From Acridotheres tristis (lineage: Eukaryota; Chordata; Aves; Passeriformes; Sturnidae): a stretch of DNA of 64,000 nucleotides. The notes under the pieces are model-generated. The model had not been told where the DNA came from. It searched no databases and saw only the letters and a program-made list of their open reading frames with translations. The translations under genes and the position numbers were made by a program. The stretch is from NCBI GenBank assembly GCA_037013685.1, contig CM072892.1:15071501-15135500 (forward strand), written 5' to 3'. This document shows positions 1 to 12,329 of this stretch, in pieces (within the stretch, counting starts at the first letter, position 1; each line of letters opens with the position of its first letter).

Positions 1-3000
1 TGGCAAGCTAGTGGCAAGCTGGTGCTGCCTTTGTGATAGCCCCTCACTAGCTGGGACTTACAACCAATCAATAGCTCTTGTTATGAGACAGATGGGTCCA
101 TTATAATCTGACCTGCTCAGAGTCTGGCTCTTAACCCTTAACCTTAGCTGACGTAAAATATTCGCCAAAATTCTGTGTTAGACATCAACACAACCTCATA
201 TTTCTTTCCCTACCATTAACAAATGTCAGCAGCACAGATTATCTCATCCACCCCACCACAGTGTATGGCACATCTGTTGAATGTGCTGTTAAAGAAACAA
301 GAGAATGGCTTTGTGAAGAAATAAGTGAAGAAAAATAAAAATAAATTTGGGCTATATTTCTACCAGTATTTTCTTATAACAATTAATAACACATTTGTGA
401 TTTCGTCCCAGCATCCCCACAGCTTGGAACCCAGATATGAACCCAGATGGTCTGTGTGCTTGCATTTACAAAGACAGGCTGGACAACCCACACCTGAAAT
501 CTGCAGACTGACAGCTTTCTAAAATCTGGCTCCTAATTTTTGAGACTAGGTTTCATGTCAGCTAGAAACAGAGGTAAAAATTGACAGAGAGGGGAAAGAA
601 AGAGAAAACCATCTTCTGTGAAACTGATCATTTTTCATGCATTTTTAAATGAAACATTGTCAAATATACAGACCTGCACACAGTAGTTTTAGTCACATAT
701 TTTTGCTAGGTATAGGAACTCTCTGGCTTGTAGTCTTAGGGAGTATTCTGATGCTTGGGATTGATTAAACTGACAACCAAAATTAGATCAGTCAGACCAA
801 ATATGTTCAGGTTTCTCCTTGAAGGGCAAGTTATAGAAAAAAAGAAACCATACTGATAATTTTGTTTTAGAAGCAATGATTCTCCATCCTTGCCCTTCAT
901 CTGGAACTACTTAGACTCTCATACATTTACTCAGTCCTGTCCTTGCCATCCATCCGTTTCCATAAGATCTGGGCAAACAGAGTCCAAGAGTAAATGTGAA
1001 GGCAATGCTTTCATACCATCTTTTACACATTCAAATAACAAGTATTTAATCTTCGAGACCTAAGCAGCAATGTATAATGAGTGAAACAGTGATATAGCAC
1101 TTAAGTGATTGCTGCAACCTGCAGTTCACTCAGCATGTAGAGATTTTATTAGAAAGTCACAAGGGATCAAAAATGTAATATATGTAAGAAGTAATGTGCT
1201 GTGTGAAAAATTGATAAAGCTAAAAAAATACATATTTGGGGCATACAGTCTCTTCCTTACATCTAGGATTTTTCTGGACAGTTTAATAACTAATCCCACA
1301 CATTTTACCTTTATATTTATAAACAAAAAGCAGGGATACTGCTGAGCAAATCCATTTGTGAAGAGAACAAAATGTGAGAAACTACTGCAAGTCAGTAAGC
1401 AGGAGGCCTGTTTATCACTGAAAGCAACATCTCAGAGCCAGAAAACTGAAAATACAAGAACAGGCTTGTATGATGTATAGCCACGGCTTTTTTGGCCATG
1501 AATAAAAATCTACTGTGTGCTGTAATTTCAGGTGAGGGAACACAAGCAAAGATTACATACAACTTTCCATGTTGGTCCTATTCACTCCTCACCAAACCTG
1601 ACATGGAGACATTGATTTTGAAGACAATATTCCTGACCTATGGCAAGGAAGAGGAGGCACTCTACCATTGTTTTCCAGATGCAGTGCAATAGCCTGTATT
1701 TACCTGAGGGAAAAGTTTAAGAGCACTTATTGAAATTCAGACGCTTATGAAACTTAAAACTGATTTCCAAAACTTGAATATCATTCAAATCAAAGAATCA
1801 TTTGTTATACAATTGTATTCTAGATATGTTCAAAGTTAGGAATCTTTTCCCACAAGTTGGAACTATTGAACAACTGAATAATCGAATCTTCCAAAAATCA
1901 AATCTGTTACTTGTATGGTCCTCAGTTTTATTAAATAATTGGGATCATCAAGAAGAATTCTCTCGTCTCCCTGGAAAGAGATTATGGTATTTGAAGAAAT
2001 GCAATTTCCTTCACTGTTTCTGATGCTGTGACCTTTATTGATTTATGATCTTTTAAAAACATGTAGAAACTTTAAATCCAAAACCAAGTAAATTTTCTTT
2101 CCACATGTTGAAAGCACTGCTTTAGATATATGGAGTAATAAAAATATCTTAAAAATAGCAACAAAAATATTTTCGATGCAAGAAAAAGTGATGCTGTACA
2201 TTTACCTGCTTGCTGATGTTTTTCTAGACTCAAAGCCAAAAATCAATCTAGGACAAACTATGCCAGGCTAAAGAAAGCTTTGAAAAGTCAGTGTTGAAAT
2301 GTTTTCTGTGTATGTTTTCTATCATTTCGCCAGATTGGACGTTCTTCTTGAGTTCATTGATTTGCACCCAGAAATGTCATTAGTAAAAAAAAGCTTAAGT
2401 GGATTTTTTTCTAGGCCTGACTGACCATAGAGACTGAGAAGAGGTTGCCTTTGCTTCCTCTGCTACTGGCTTCAGTTAAAACTCCTCTGATGACTCTGAA
2501 GACATAGGGACAAAACTTGCCTAAAGTCAGACTGGAGAATATCTATTGATTTTAATAAAGTTTTGACAAGTCAGCATCAAAGAGAACCTTCTCCTGTGCT
2601 CTCTGAACACTTGAATTCGTGTTGTAAATTCCATCAATACCTACTAAATAAATAGCCTCTTAAAGTCCATTATAACTATTATGGCTACTTAGATTAAAGG
2701 AATACAATCATATTTGTTTGTACAGCTAATCAGTGTTGTAATGTTTCCAGAGTAGTTGCTGCATTGGAGTGTTAATCACGATTTCTCTGATTATCAGCAA
2801 TTGCTAAAAAAACAAAAACCTGATGCAAACAAGATAAATATTCTTCCTTGGTAATCAAACCAAAGATGAAAGGGAAAAAGAGTAATGGTCATCATTCCAT
2901 TGAGTATTAATATTTGACTAAAAGTTTTCAGGAAACTGTTTGAATCATGCTGCTTGTGCAGTCTTTTTCTGAAAATAAAAGAAAGATAGTTTCAGTTATT

Positions 3001-5150
3001 ATTTTGAGCTGTAACACTTACAAATCACTTTTCATCTCCAGAGCACTGAACCAGAACACAGACCTTTGCTGATCACACCAGCAAAGGATCTGGTACCCTT
3101 CCATGTTTCTGTGATGAGCTAAACTTTTTGGAGGACAGGATCTTGCTACTGCATTTCCGACCAAACACAGTAAGAATTTCAGGTAGCTGGATCGTGTTGT
3201 GCTGTTTTGACAGGCAGGGAATCTGGTAGAGGTAATTTTAAAAACATGCCCAATGTATCAGAGGAAGTTGGTAGTAGTGGGACTACACCCCAGGAAATCC
3301 TGTTTCTGGTTCCAGGATGGTAGCCCTAGCCATTATCCTTCTCCACACTTCAGTAGTGTGACTGCTACAGACAAATCATTGTGTTCTTCCACATACGAGT
3401 CCCAGTGCTACAAAATACTTAATGTGTTGTTAAGCAAAACATATTCCAAGCCTGTCATTGATTCAGGGCCTGCAGTATTGCAAGCATTATGTCATTTATC
3501 TTCCTTGTAAGTGGAAAAAATTCCTGGACTCTTATTTTCTCTCCACAGAAAGAGGACTGGTGTCATTGTGTGGGGCACACATTCATCCCTTTCTTCAGCC
3601 ATTCAGGCTAATGGGAAATAGGCTTGTGTGGACCATATGACTGGGTCCAGAGGCTGGATTTAATGTATTTGCAGCCCAATCATTTTCCCAAGGGAACTGT
3701 CAATTACCAGTGTGAAACAGAAAAGATGCTGATTACCTGGGCCAAACTCTGCTCTTGTTTGTGTCAGAACAATATCCCTGATTGCGCTTGCTTCCGTGTG
3801 ACTGTGGGTTGAGTTTGGCTCTGACTCCTCAGTTCCCTGGGTTGTCTTTGAACCACAGGAACAGCACTTTGAGACAGCTACTTGGGCAATGGCTAATGGC
3901 AGGAAAATCCACAGTTCTTCAGACATTAAGGCTTTGTAAATACTGAAAGAAAATAAATCTGTGTTGTATTTTTTTGGCATACAATGCCTAAAGCCTTATC
4001 TCTCATTCTGTCAGGAACCAAGAACTATGTATACAGATGGTGCAATTTATTATGTTCTGTACTGTGACCAAGTGCTGAAATACCTTCAGGAAATCACCAG
4101 AAAGCCTGAAAAGCTTTGCTGTCTCTTGTGACTCCAGCTCACTAAAACTATAATTGAATGAGCACAATATATTAAGCCCTGCGTATTACACAGTAGGCTT
4201 ACAGAAAAGGACGCCATCTTTTTCAGCATCATTTCAGAAAATATCTTTGCCATACAATTACTGCCTCTACCCAAGATCATAATGTCTCTGCCGCTCTGAA
4301 TTCTGCTCTTACAAAACCACAAGAAAGGGATTCACAAATAGATGCCTAGGTTCAACGACTCTACCTCAACTCAGGTGTAACACCATTAAATTCCAGTGTG
4401 TGGTTCTCATTTGTAAAACGCTGCTGGGCCTGATAGTCCTGACATTTAAAACAGTGCCTGTCGGGGCTGAAATGAATGGACATGAAATGAATGCAATAGT
4501 GGTATGAAAAAAGAATTTTAGTTGTGTATCAGTTCAGAGGTTAATGTATTTCCGTTCCTGCTTCTCTGAGCAGATTTTTATGAAACTGATGATTAAACTT
4601 GGCTCAGTGAGCACAAGAAATACAAAGAAAAACTGAGGTCAATATCCTCAAACTCAGTTATCTCTCGATATGAAATGTAAACATTGGAATTAGTATTTTG
4701 TTCAAACCCATATGCTTACTGCATTTGAAACATTGAAAACAGGATCCCTGTGTCATGGACCCAACAACAAATGTTTTATGGTCATCTTGATACCCACAAG
4801 GCCCAACTTTCAGCCATAGCCACCTTTTGAAAAACAGCTGTTCTGCTTTTAGTGCTTCACTGGAAGCAAAACCATCTTCATCCTTCTTTCCTTCCTGTGG
4901 GGAAGCCGGACTGTGGTGCCTTGATATTGGGGGGTCTATCCACTTCCATTCATGCACTGTTGCACATTTCTGCGTGTTTTGTTAGAACATAGAACCACAA
5001 ATGCCATGAAGCGTCTTCCCTATTACATCCCGGAGTCACCGGGACGACCCAGCCCCATGTCCCGCCTGTCACAGGACAAGCTCTTGCATCACTCATGAGA
5101 GAAGGAGTGAACACCGACAACCACCAACCCCAAAACCTCCTGGCCGCAAT
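1..5150. other. Upstream intergenic DNA, no gene recognised
   Basis: This stretch has moderate to high AT content and only short frames without codon structure. I see no CR1 fragment and no convincing exon here. Small features only: two 10-bp near-copies at the very start (1-22) and a 9-bp inverted repeat with a 7-nt loop at 3063-3087. In mammals the DNA upstream of PRIMA1 leads towards FAM181A and ASB2, but nothing recognisable from either is present. Distal regulatory elements could lie here and cannot be called from one sequence. Confidence 0.6.
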
Positions 5151-5267
5151 TCGGGATGGGGCTACTCCAGGACGGGGGTGCCGGTTCATCCTGCCCTTCC
5201 CCTTGGGGTCGGTGCCTCTCTGGGCTGCGAGAGGTGCGGGGCGGGTGCGGCGCTCCCCGTTCCCATA

Positions 5268-5357
5268 GGACCCGGTCCCGCAGGTCCCGCTTCCCAGTCC
5301 CGCAGTTCCCATTCCCGCAGGTCCCGCTCCCGCAGTTCCCATTCCCGCAGGTCCCGA
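5268..5357. repeat. 30-bp minisatellite-like tandem repeat in the CpG island
   Basis: Two adjacent 30-bp units at 5298-5327 and 5328-5357 differ at one position, and a degenerate third unit lies just upstream (about 5268-5297). Each unit is built from shorter TCCCGCAG and TTCCCATTCCCGCAG modules. It lies at the upstream edge of the promoter island and is probably slippage-prone. Confidence 0.8.
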
Positions 5358-5559
5358 GCCGCCCGCCGGGGCTCAGCGGAGGGCGGCTGCCGCCGGGAGG
5401 AGCCCGGGCGGGGAGGGAGAGACGAGGGGAGCCGTGCGCAGAAGGGACTGCCTCGATGGGCTTGAAAAATCACTGCAGCAGCGGCGGCGGGCTGGTGGGA
5501 GATGCAATGCCCCGGCTGCGCGGCCGCGCCGCTCTCGCCGCCTCTCCCCTCGGGCTCCG

Positions 5560-5650
5560 GCCCTGGCCCTGGCCCTTTTTTCCGCGCCTGGCTCCAAACT
5601 TTTCCCGCCGCCCGCTCCCCTCCCGTGTGTGCCAGAGCCCCGAGCTCAGC
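5560..5650 (+). other. PRIMA1: Candidate non-coding leader exon (3' part and donor)
   Basis: A good splice donor (AGCG|GTGAGC) ends at 5650. A strong acceptor (polypyrimidine run, then CCCCAG) ends at 5989, which would give a 339-bp first intron (5651-5989) inside the CpG island. As I recall, mammalian PRIMA1 has a non-coding first exon followed by the exon with the start codon, which fits. The 5' end of this exon is unknown, so the start given is arbitrary. A leader read straight through from a start nearer 5930 is the alternative. Confidence 0.35.
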
Positions 5651-5828
5651 GGTGAGCGCCGGCCCGGAAGCCCCCGGCACGGAGAGGCTGCCGGCGGCGA
5701 CAGCCGGAGCATCCCGGGGAGGGGAAGCCTGCGGGGCGGGCGGGGAGGGAGGCGGGCAGGGCGGGGGTGGAGGCGCGTCTCCCTGCTGAGGGAGCCAGGA
5801 CTTGCAGGGCTCTGGGTTTTCCCGACCA

Positions 5829-5908
5829 CTCTTTCCCCTCCCCACCCGCCCATCTCCCTGCCTCCCTCCTCCCCTCCTTCCCTCCCGCCTTCCCTCCCTC
5901 CCCTCCAG
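5829..5908 (+). repeat. Polypyrimidine tract ending in CAG
   Basis: About 78 nucleotides are nearly all C and T (many CCCTCC and CTCCCT modules), followed by CCAG at 5905-5908. It can be read as a low-complexity CT tract able to form triplex DNA, or as an alternative acceptor for a leader exon starting at 5909. Either use leaves the PRIMA1 start codon at 6031 unchanged. Confidence 0.6.
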
Positions 5909-5989
5909 AATTAAAGTTGGGACAGTCGCGCTCCGGGGATGGGTGCGAGCCAACGCCTGTGCTGCCGGCTCGCTCTGCTCCCTCCCCAG

Positions 5990-6030
5990 GTCGCCCGGAG
6001 CCCGCACCCCCGCCCGCCCGCCCAGGAGGG
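5990..6030 (+). other. PRIMA1: PRIMA1 5' untranslated leader next to the start codon
   Basis: The sequence between the strong acceptor at 5988-5989 and the ATG at 6031 is C-rich and contains no upstream ATG. The base at -3 of the start codon is G, giving an adequate initiation context. If transcription begins upstream and this segment is not spliced, ATGs at 5456, 5502, 5507 and 5939 would precede the main start. Confidence 0.5.
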
Positions 6031-6123
6031 ATGCTGCTCCGGCAGCTGCTGGGGCTGCTCCGCTACTGCTGGCCCTCCCTGCTGCTGCACTGTGCCCTCC
6101 ACCCGCTCTGGGGGTCCCTCCAG
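6031..6123 (+). CDS. PRIMA1: PRIMA1, first coding exon: signal peptide
   Basis: This exon encodes residues 1-31 of proline-rich membrane anchor 1, the transmembrane protein that attaches acetylcholinesterase tetramers to neuronal membranes. The product starts MLLRQLLG and continues through a leucine-rich hydrophobic stretch to LHCALHPLWGSLQ. The LLLHCALHPLWG core matches my memory of mammalian PRIMA1 exactly, which supports both the identity and the start codon. It is a cleavable signal peptide, with cleavage expected a few residues into the next exon. The exon ends in phase 0 at CAG|GTAGGG. The frame is open upstream of the ATG (to about 5767), but only because the island lacks stops; the homologous start is 6031. 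The exon sits inside the CpG island. Confidence 0.93.
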
Positions 6124-9100
6124 GTAGGGCCGCCCGAGCCCGCTCGCAGACGCGGGGCGCGGGGGCGGCGGGGCCGGGGAGAAGCGGGGCCGCGGGCAGA
6201 GCCCTCCGGCACCCCCGGCACTGCGGGGAGGAGGCCGTGGCGGGGCGGTGGTCGCGCAGGCGGCCCCAAAGCCGGGAGAGCTGTTGCTGTCCCCGGCGAG
6301 GGCCCCCCTTGCTGGGTGCTGCGGGACCGGCGGATGTGCGGGACGGGAGAGCAGGGCCAGCCCCGGAGCGCTGAACTCGGTCCGAGAGTGCTCGGTCCCA
6401 GCAGGATAGAGTTGACTTTCTTCGGCGCTCCGGCGGTCGGAGGGCTGGGAAGCGCATTTTGCTGTTGGTGGCAAAGATGCGCGGAGAGAGGCAGCGGCGG
6501 AGCGGAGCCCCGGCGGTCGTGCCCTGCCGTGGGTTCTCGGTATTGATTGCGAATTGAATTGAGGGTTTTCTGGGTAAAGGGCTGAATCAGCTTTTGCCAA
6601 CTCCGACGCTGTGGTGTTGTCTGACCTTGATTGTAATGTGGGTGGCCAGCAAGAGAGACTGGGAGAAATTGGCATACAGTGAGGGAGAGCGCCCATCCAG
6701 TTTGGAGAATCAGAACAGCAGCAGAGCTCAGCTCAAATGCGTCACTTCGATATTTTAAAGTTTATTTATAATATATGTCTTCAGAGAAGTGATTGATGAG
6801 CCAGCCAAGTGCCGTTCAAGAACAGACCAATTACAGTTTCTTTCTTGGAAAAACAAAGTGGAGACTCCACATCTTTTACTCCCTGATCTAAACTTAGTGA
6901 CTCCCAAGAGATTAAAGAGAGACGTTTGTTTTAGCATCTTGTCTCTTGCCATGAATGACAAAGAGGATTTGTGCTCCTTATGGATTAAAATGAACAGAAA
7001 TACAACAAAAACAACCTTTAAACCAATGTCCTGTCATAAAAATTTCTGCCACCGCTACCTTGCTGCTGTCCTCCTCAAGTATTTAGGTAGCTAATCTTAA
7101 TTTAAACTATAACTGAATTTTTCAGGGAAGCACAGTTGGGTGAAAAGAGATGCCTCCTGCAACCTCTCTCGTATCAGTCAATTGAGCAGAGAAAAAAACC
7201 TTGGATAAACATCTTTCTGGCAAACTACTCACATGATCTAAAACAATATTTCAAAAATAATTACATTTATAAAAATTGAAACAGGCTCTGAGAAGTACAA
7301 AAGCCAAGCAGCCCACTAGCCTTTCCTTGCAATAATTTGGAATTTGGATGAATGTCCCATTCATCAACTGTATTTGTGCTGTTGCTTGCTGTTCTGTGGA
7401 AGAACAAACAATAAGCCTGCTCATATTTAAGCTTTTTTCCAGTTTTTCCAAAACTAGGCTTTATCCAGGGCTCCCATCAGCAGGTTCCAATGGAGAGGGC
7501 AGGTATAGAATGCTCCCTGGATTGCCAGCCTTCCATCCTTCCTGCGACTGAAACTCCTTCCTCGTTGAACCCCTCCCATGATTCCCTTCCCCATGTTGAG
7601 TCATAATCCTTGCTCTTATCTTCAGTCTCACAAGCCATTCTCTCCTTGACTAATTCTGTAATGTTGCATCGTTGCTCCCCTGCCCCTGTTCTATCTATAG
7701 CAGCAGTCATGTTTTCTCACATCCCCCAGCCCCTCCTCACCCATTTGTCCCCACAATGACTTAGTGTGGCGTAGCCTTCCCTCCCACCTCGGCATTCCCT
7801 CCTTAGGCCCTGCCTTGAGACACTTAAGAGAATCAGTCAGATGCCAATCAAGGGAGAAGCATTTATCTTATTAAAAACAAAACCAAAACAAAACCCACAA
7901 TCTTTTCTTATTAGCGTGGTAGCCTGTGACAGTGGTAGTTCTCTGGCAAGAGGGAAGGGATGATTCTGTCAGAGGCTTTGACATAATTTTAAAAAGAGCA
8001 GAAAGGGCCATGATAAATAGCAGGGACATATTTTTGCTGGTTTTGTAAACATGGATCTGGATAAACTAATGTGAATTGCACAGAACTGTCCTGGGATTTA
8101 TGCAGCGGTGTTGAGATCTCATCTCATCTCTGTAGACTGCTTCCAAGAGACAAAGCTCTTGCCACATCAGCAGGCTTTTAGAGGTCTCTGTGCCTTCAGT
8201 CAACTGCACTTTTCTGTTAAAGCTTTCCTCCTTTTTTACCTGATTAAAAAAGTCACAAGAAGGCCACCCTCCAGGGACTAATCCTCCAGGTATTAATCCT
8301 CTTTTCCCATCCCACTCAGTAGAACATGCTTGTGGACTGCTGCAACCCCATGGGACTCTACTGAAATACTAAATAGTTCTGAACACAAGCAGATTTATTC
8401 TTCCACGATATGCAAAGCAGGACTAGGATCACTGTTTCTAACAGAAATCTTGGACTAAAGAGAAGAATTCCACAGGCACAAACTTCGAGAGAGACTGCAA
8501 AAGGAAGCCACCACTTACCACTTTCTGTTTGTTCTTCCCCGGACATTTGTGGATCACATTTTCATTTCCATAAGTATTTTTAAACTTTTGTCCTTTTTGC
8601 AAAACATGTTCACATCAAATGCACAAATTCATAAAGTCAACTGTACGTCTTTTCAGAGCAGGGAAAAAAATGCTTTAGCTTGAAGTCCAGGTAGCATAAG
8701 CCTGGACTGGCCAACAGCTCAGTGTGTTAAGAAAGCCTCATGTCAAACAAGCAACCAAGTTTCAGATAGGCAAGAAAACGTGTTCATGGCATGTCCAGCA
8801 CCTGGAGGAATGGCTGGAAGAGCTAGGGAGCAAGCCTGTGCATCCATCTCCAAAGGTGATCCCTTGCCAAGGCAACTTCTGTGCCACAAACTGGCTGGCA
8901 GCCTGGTGGGTTTCCAGTTACACCTTACCTGCAAAGGTCTTCCAAAGCCTTTCTGGGGCCATGGAAGAGTCTGCCAGAACAAATAAGCAGTAAAGTTTGA
9001 GGCCAGATTCATTTAGGTGACCTGGCCATAGAAAAGTGTGGCTCTTTCAAAATCCTTTTCTTTTCCTGCCACATGCTGTAAAGGCAGTTTACCTTGGATT

Positions 9101-12100
9101 GCAGACAATAAGAAAGAAACAATGGAGTATTATTTCCTGATCTCCTGCCAGACCATGGTTGTTCCCTAAAACATATTTTCTTGTGTTTTTTTCTGCTTAC
9201 CTTTAGAAGACACAAGTAATAGCCTTCATTTCTGTAGTAAGAAGACTAATAGACATCAACAGCGGGATTTTTTTTCCTTGAAAAGGAGCCAAATGCCTTC
9301 CTTTTTTTCCCTGATTCTATCTTGCTACTGTTATCTGCTGCTTTATATTACTGTTACTATTCTGTCCTCTTGCTGCAGTCCTCGACTATTTCTTTCCTCC
9401 CCGAGGCCCTCAACCTCGATTTGGGTCTTTCCTTTTCCTGGCAGATTTCAACCAACTTAAAATATCTTTGTTTTTAAAACTAAGCCTTTAAGACAAACAC
9501 GTCAAGGTAATATTTATGTTCCTACTTCTATCTTCTAACAACCACACATTTCACCCAGTGACAGGAGAAGAGAAACAAATAGGTGATAAAGCTCATGCTT
9601 TTAAATGTCAGTTCTTTCCCAACTATTTAAAAATGATCATAGGAAATTTTTATAGAGGTTCAGGCTAAAGTATTGAGAAACTAAACAAATTTTCCTTCTT
9701 TCCTTTTTTTTTTTTTCCTTAAACAATATTTTTAAAGTAGAGAGAAGCAGAAGCAGCAGGTGGCTGGCCATGACAGGGTTAATCTTGTCTGCAAAGTAAT
9801 TGACAAAATTATCCACTATTTTCTAAAGACACTCTATTACCAGCCTAAGGTAGGAGAGCCTCCAGGGATTTAAAAGCAGTCAATAGCTCTAAAAAAAGAC
9901 AGAGAAAGCCTTTGGTTCTGGTTGATATTATGTTAGAACAATAAGTCAATGTAGCTTTGCCATACCAACACTGTCTTCAGACTTACACATGCAAAGCTGC
10001 TTCTGATGTGCAAACGAAGCTGGCTCCAAATCTGCTCAATGTTATTCTTCCCTGTGCCCATCCTCTCCCATCACACTGCCTCCTGCAAGACTGCAGTGAG
10101 CTCTCAGAACCACGGGCCTGGGCAGGGGACAGCAGCTATAGCTAGGAGTTAATAGCAGCTTCCTAACCAGCTGCTGACGCCAGTGGAGAGGTGTTGCCCT
10201 CCCTCCTTGTGCCAGCACAGTGAATCTTGTCACTCCTGTTAACAAGGAGGTTCCCCAGGTCTGCCCCACACTGCATGGGAAGGACGCTCCTCTCACAGGG
10301 CTCTTCTTGGGAGCATGCCAGGAACCCCAACCCCTCATGTGAGCAGTGTTGGAAGAGCTGAAGCAGCATGGAGGATATTCTGCTGCCTGGGATCACTTAC
10401 TTTAAAAACAAATAAACCTTCTTAGCAGACAGATTTATTACTAGTCATGAGGGATTATGCAGCCAAGTCGCTTTGAGTCATTAGAGTGTTCAGAGAGTTT
10501 GTGTAAGTTCCTGGAAGCTGTCTGGGATGGTCTTTAACCATCCTCTTACTGTTACCTGATGGTGAAGGGGAAAGTTGGAAAGCACTTGTGCTGAATTTGT
10601 TTTTCCCTATGTTTGGTAATAGATTTAGACAAGCTGTTTAAAGAACTGAGCCTTCTGCCTTATGCTGTGCTGAGCCATCCTTCCAACTTAGCTACACGTA
10701 GCCTTTTCTATTCTTTCCTCTCTCCCTATAATATTTAATCAACAAAGCCCTACCTCCATTTCCCCGAGGCCAGAGTAATGCGTCTTTCTGCATTTAGAAA
10801 CCTCCTACGCATGTGAACACGTCCTTTGTGCAGTGATGTTGTTTTAATTAGCCACGTCTCTCTTTTTGGCCAGAAATATATAAAAGGACTGTGTACAGCT
10901 TTCCTGCAGGGCAGTGCAGCCCCCTTGGTGCCCAGCTGTGGGCAGTGGAAGAGACGTGCTGGCTGTGCTGGGGCCAGGGTTGAAAGGGGAGAGGAGACAG
11001 GCTGTGTGCCCAGAGATGGCAGGGGAAGGGAAGAAAAACTTGGGCAGGAGAGAAAAGTGGGAGAAGGCAACCCTGGGTGACCCCGCCAGAGAGGCAGAAG
11101 AAGCTGCCTAAAACGGATCAGAAAGCATGGCATGAGACATCTTCTTTGTAATGACCAGCGTGTTGTGGAAAAAAGCTAATTAAAGAAGATGATTTAGGCC
11201 AAAACTATTAGCACAATAACCCACCTGAGACCAAACTGTACAAGACAACATACTAGCATAACTGTCCTTAGCTTCAGCAGGACACAAGCGTGTCCCAGGT
11301 GGTCTCCTAATACTTACATTTAAAGTGCTTGTTAGATAACATGCTTATTAAACTTTTAGACTTTGCTTTGTCTCTTTGAAATTGTATCCTGTATAAGTCA
11401 TTCCAAAAGAGCTGGCTTAGAGACCTCTGAAGTTAACACCTCTCAGAAGCTTCTGTGATGCTCAGCAAATTTCCTTTTCATTGGGGACTGACTCCATTTT
11501 GTATCATTACATTTTACCGAATTTTACTGAATATTCCTTGAATCCCTAGTTATGTAATTACTACTATGATAAGAAAAATATGCTGTTAATAAGTAGTCCT
11601 TGTTGTGACTAGATCAAGCTGCTGAATATATTGTGTACCAGTACTGGCTAAATCATTGCCTATGGCCAAGTGATGCTTATGCTTGGGTTCTGCAGTGCCT
11701 CATCTTCACTTTTATTATCAGCCAACACTGCATCTCACAGGAGGCTACAATGAGGCATTTCCATTTAAACCATGTTATTGCTGTGGTCCACAGATGGTTA
11801 AAATGCGGTAGCCTCTCCTCTTGGCAGGAAGTGAAACACCCTGTGAAATTCTCTCTGAACTTCAAGTGAGGCTGGCAAAGCAGAGGAGGGATGTCCTCTG
11901 GCTTTCAGTTCTGCCATAAGGAAAATGAACATAATCCTGACCCTAACTGTCTTGTAATTTTTATTAGCTCTTTTTGGCTTGCAGCAATGACCCTGTGAAT
12001 AATGCATGCTGCTAGATGGCTTTCCTAAGGAAAAAAGGCTTATGCAATCGTATTGTCTGCCACTGCCTGCCTTCTCCTTACCCCGTAATAGCTCAGAAAC

Positions 12101-12329
12101 CAGCTGGCCAATCTCTACCAAATTTGGCAGAGGAAAAGAGGTCTTGAAGATATTGTGTTAAATAAGAAAAAATATTAAAAATGGGGACCATGTAGGGAAG
12201 GTACGTCTTAGGAACTTTAGCTCAGTTCTCACTGCAGGTCTGAGGTGCCACTCAGGTACTCAAGTCTAAAAAACACATTCGTCAGTTTTCACTGTTCTGC
12301 TGCTCATGCAATGACTTGTTTCTTCACAG
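6124..12329 (+). other. PRIMA1: PRIMA1 intron after the signal-peptide exon (6.2 kb)
   Basis: The donor is GTAGGG at 6124 and the acceptor is TTTCTTCACAG ending at 12329. The first 430 bases are the tail of the CpG island; the rest is ordinary AT-rich DNA. Contents I can name are a poly-T/CT run near 9695-9720, a short A-rich (CAAAA)-type run near 7873-7895, and a TATATAAAAGG box at 10877-10887 that could be an orphan promoter. I see no CR1 and no additional exon. Frames of 60-130 codons here overlap on both strands and look like chance. Confidence 0.85.
10877..10887 (+). promoter_or_regulatory. Isolated TATA-box-like motif in intron
   Basis: TATATAAAAGG matches the TATA consensus closely and is followed about 30 bases later by a GC-richer segment (about 10905-11110) with a short open frame. 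No spliced gene structure follows. It may be a chance match or the promoter of an intronic non-coding transcript. Confidence 0.15.

Larger units (their letters stand above)
5160..6550 (+). promoter_or_regulatory. PRIMA1: CpG island promoter of PRIMA1
   Basis: Base composition changes abruptly at about 5160 to very GC-rich, CpG-dense sequence and returns to AT-rich sequence by about 6550. The island overlaps the first coding exon (6031-6123), as expected of a CpG-island promoter. Visible elements are an E2F-like TTTCCCGC at 5601-5608, GC boxes such as GGGGCGGG at 5733-5740, a NotI-type GCGGCCGC near 5520 and a long polypyrimidine run at 5829-5906. There is no well-placed TATA box, so initiation is probably dispersed. 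The transcription start cannot be fixed from sequence. Large open frames on both strands here are a by-product of GC richness. Confidence 0.85.

Noticed and set aside
5156..5914. 252-codon + frame in the promoter
   Set aside because: Composed of the 30-bp repeat and the polypyrimidine tract in translation. No recognisable protein.
5186..6457. 423-codon minus-strand open frame over the CpG island
   Set aside because: It is antisense to the PRIMA1 start exon, consists of A/P/R/G-rich low-complexity protein, and exists because GC-rich DNA lacks stop codons. It has no domain or splice logic.
5767..6546. 259-codon + frame that includes the PRIMA1 signal peptide
   Set aside because: Only residues from the ATG at 6031 to 6123 match PRIMA1. 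The upstream and downstream parts are GC-rich leader and intron; the donor at 6124 ends the real exon.
8724..9012. Pair of 89-codon frames on opposite strands
   Set aside because: Opposed frames over the same DNA with no homology I can recognise; most likely chance, though a decayed processed pseudogene cannot be excluded.
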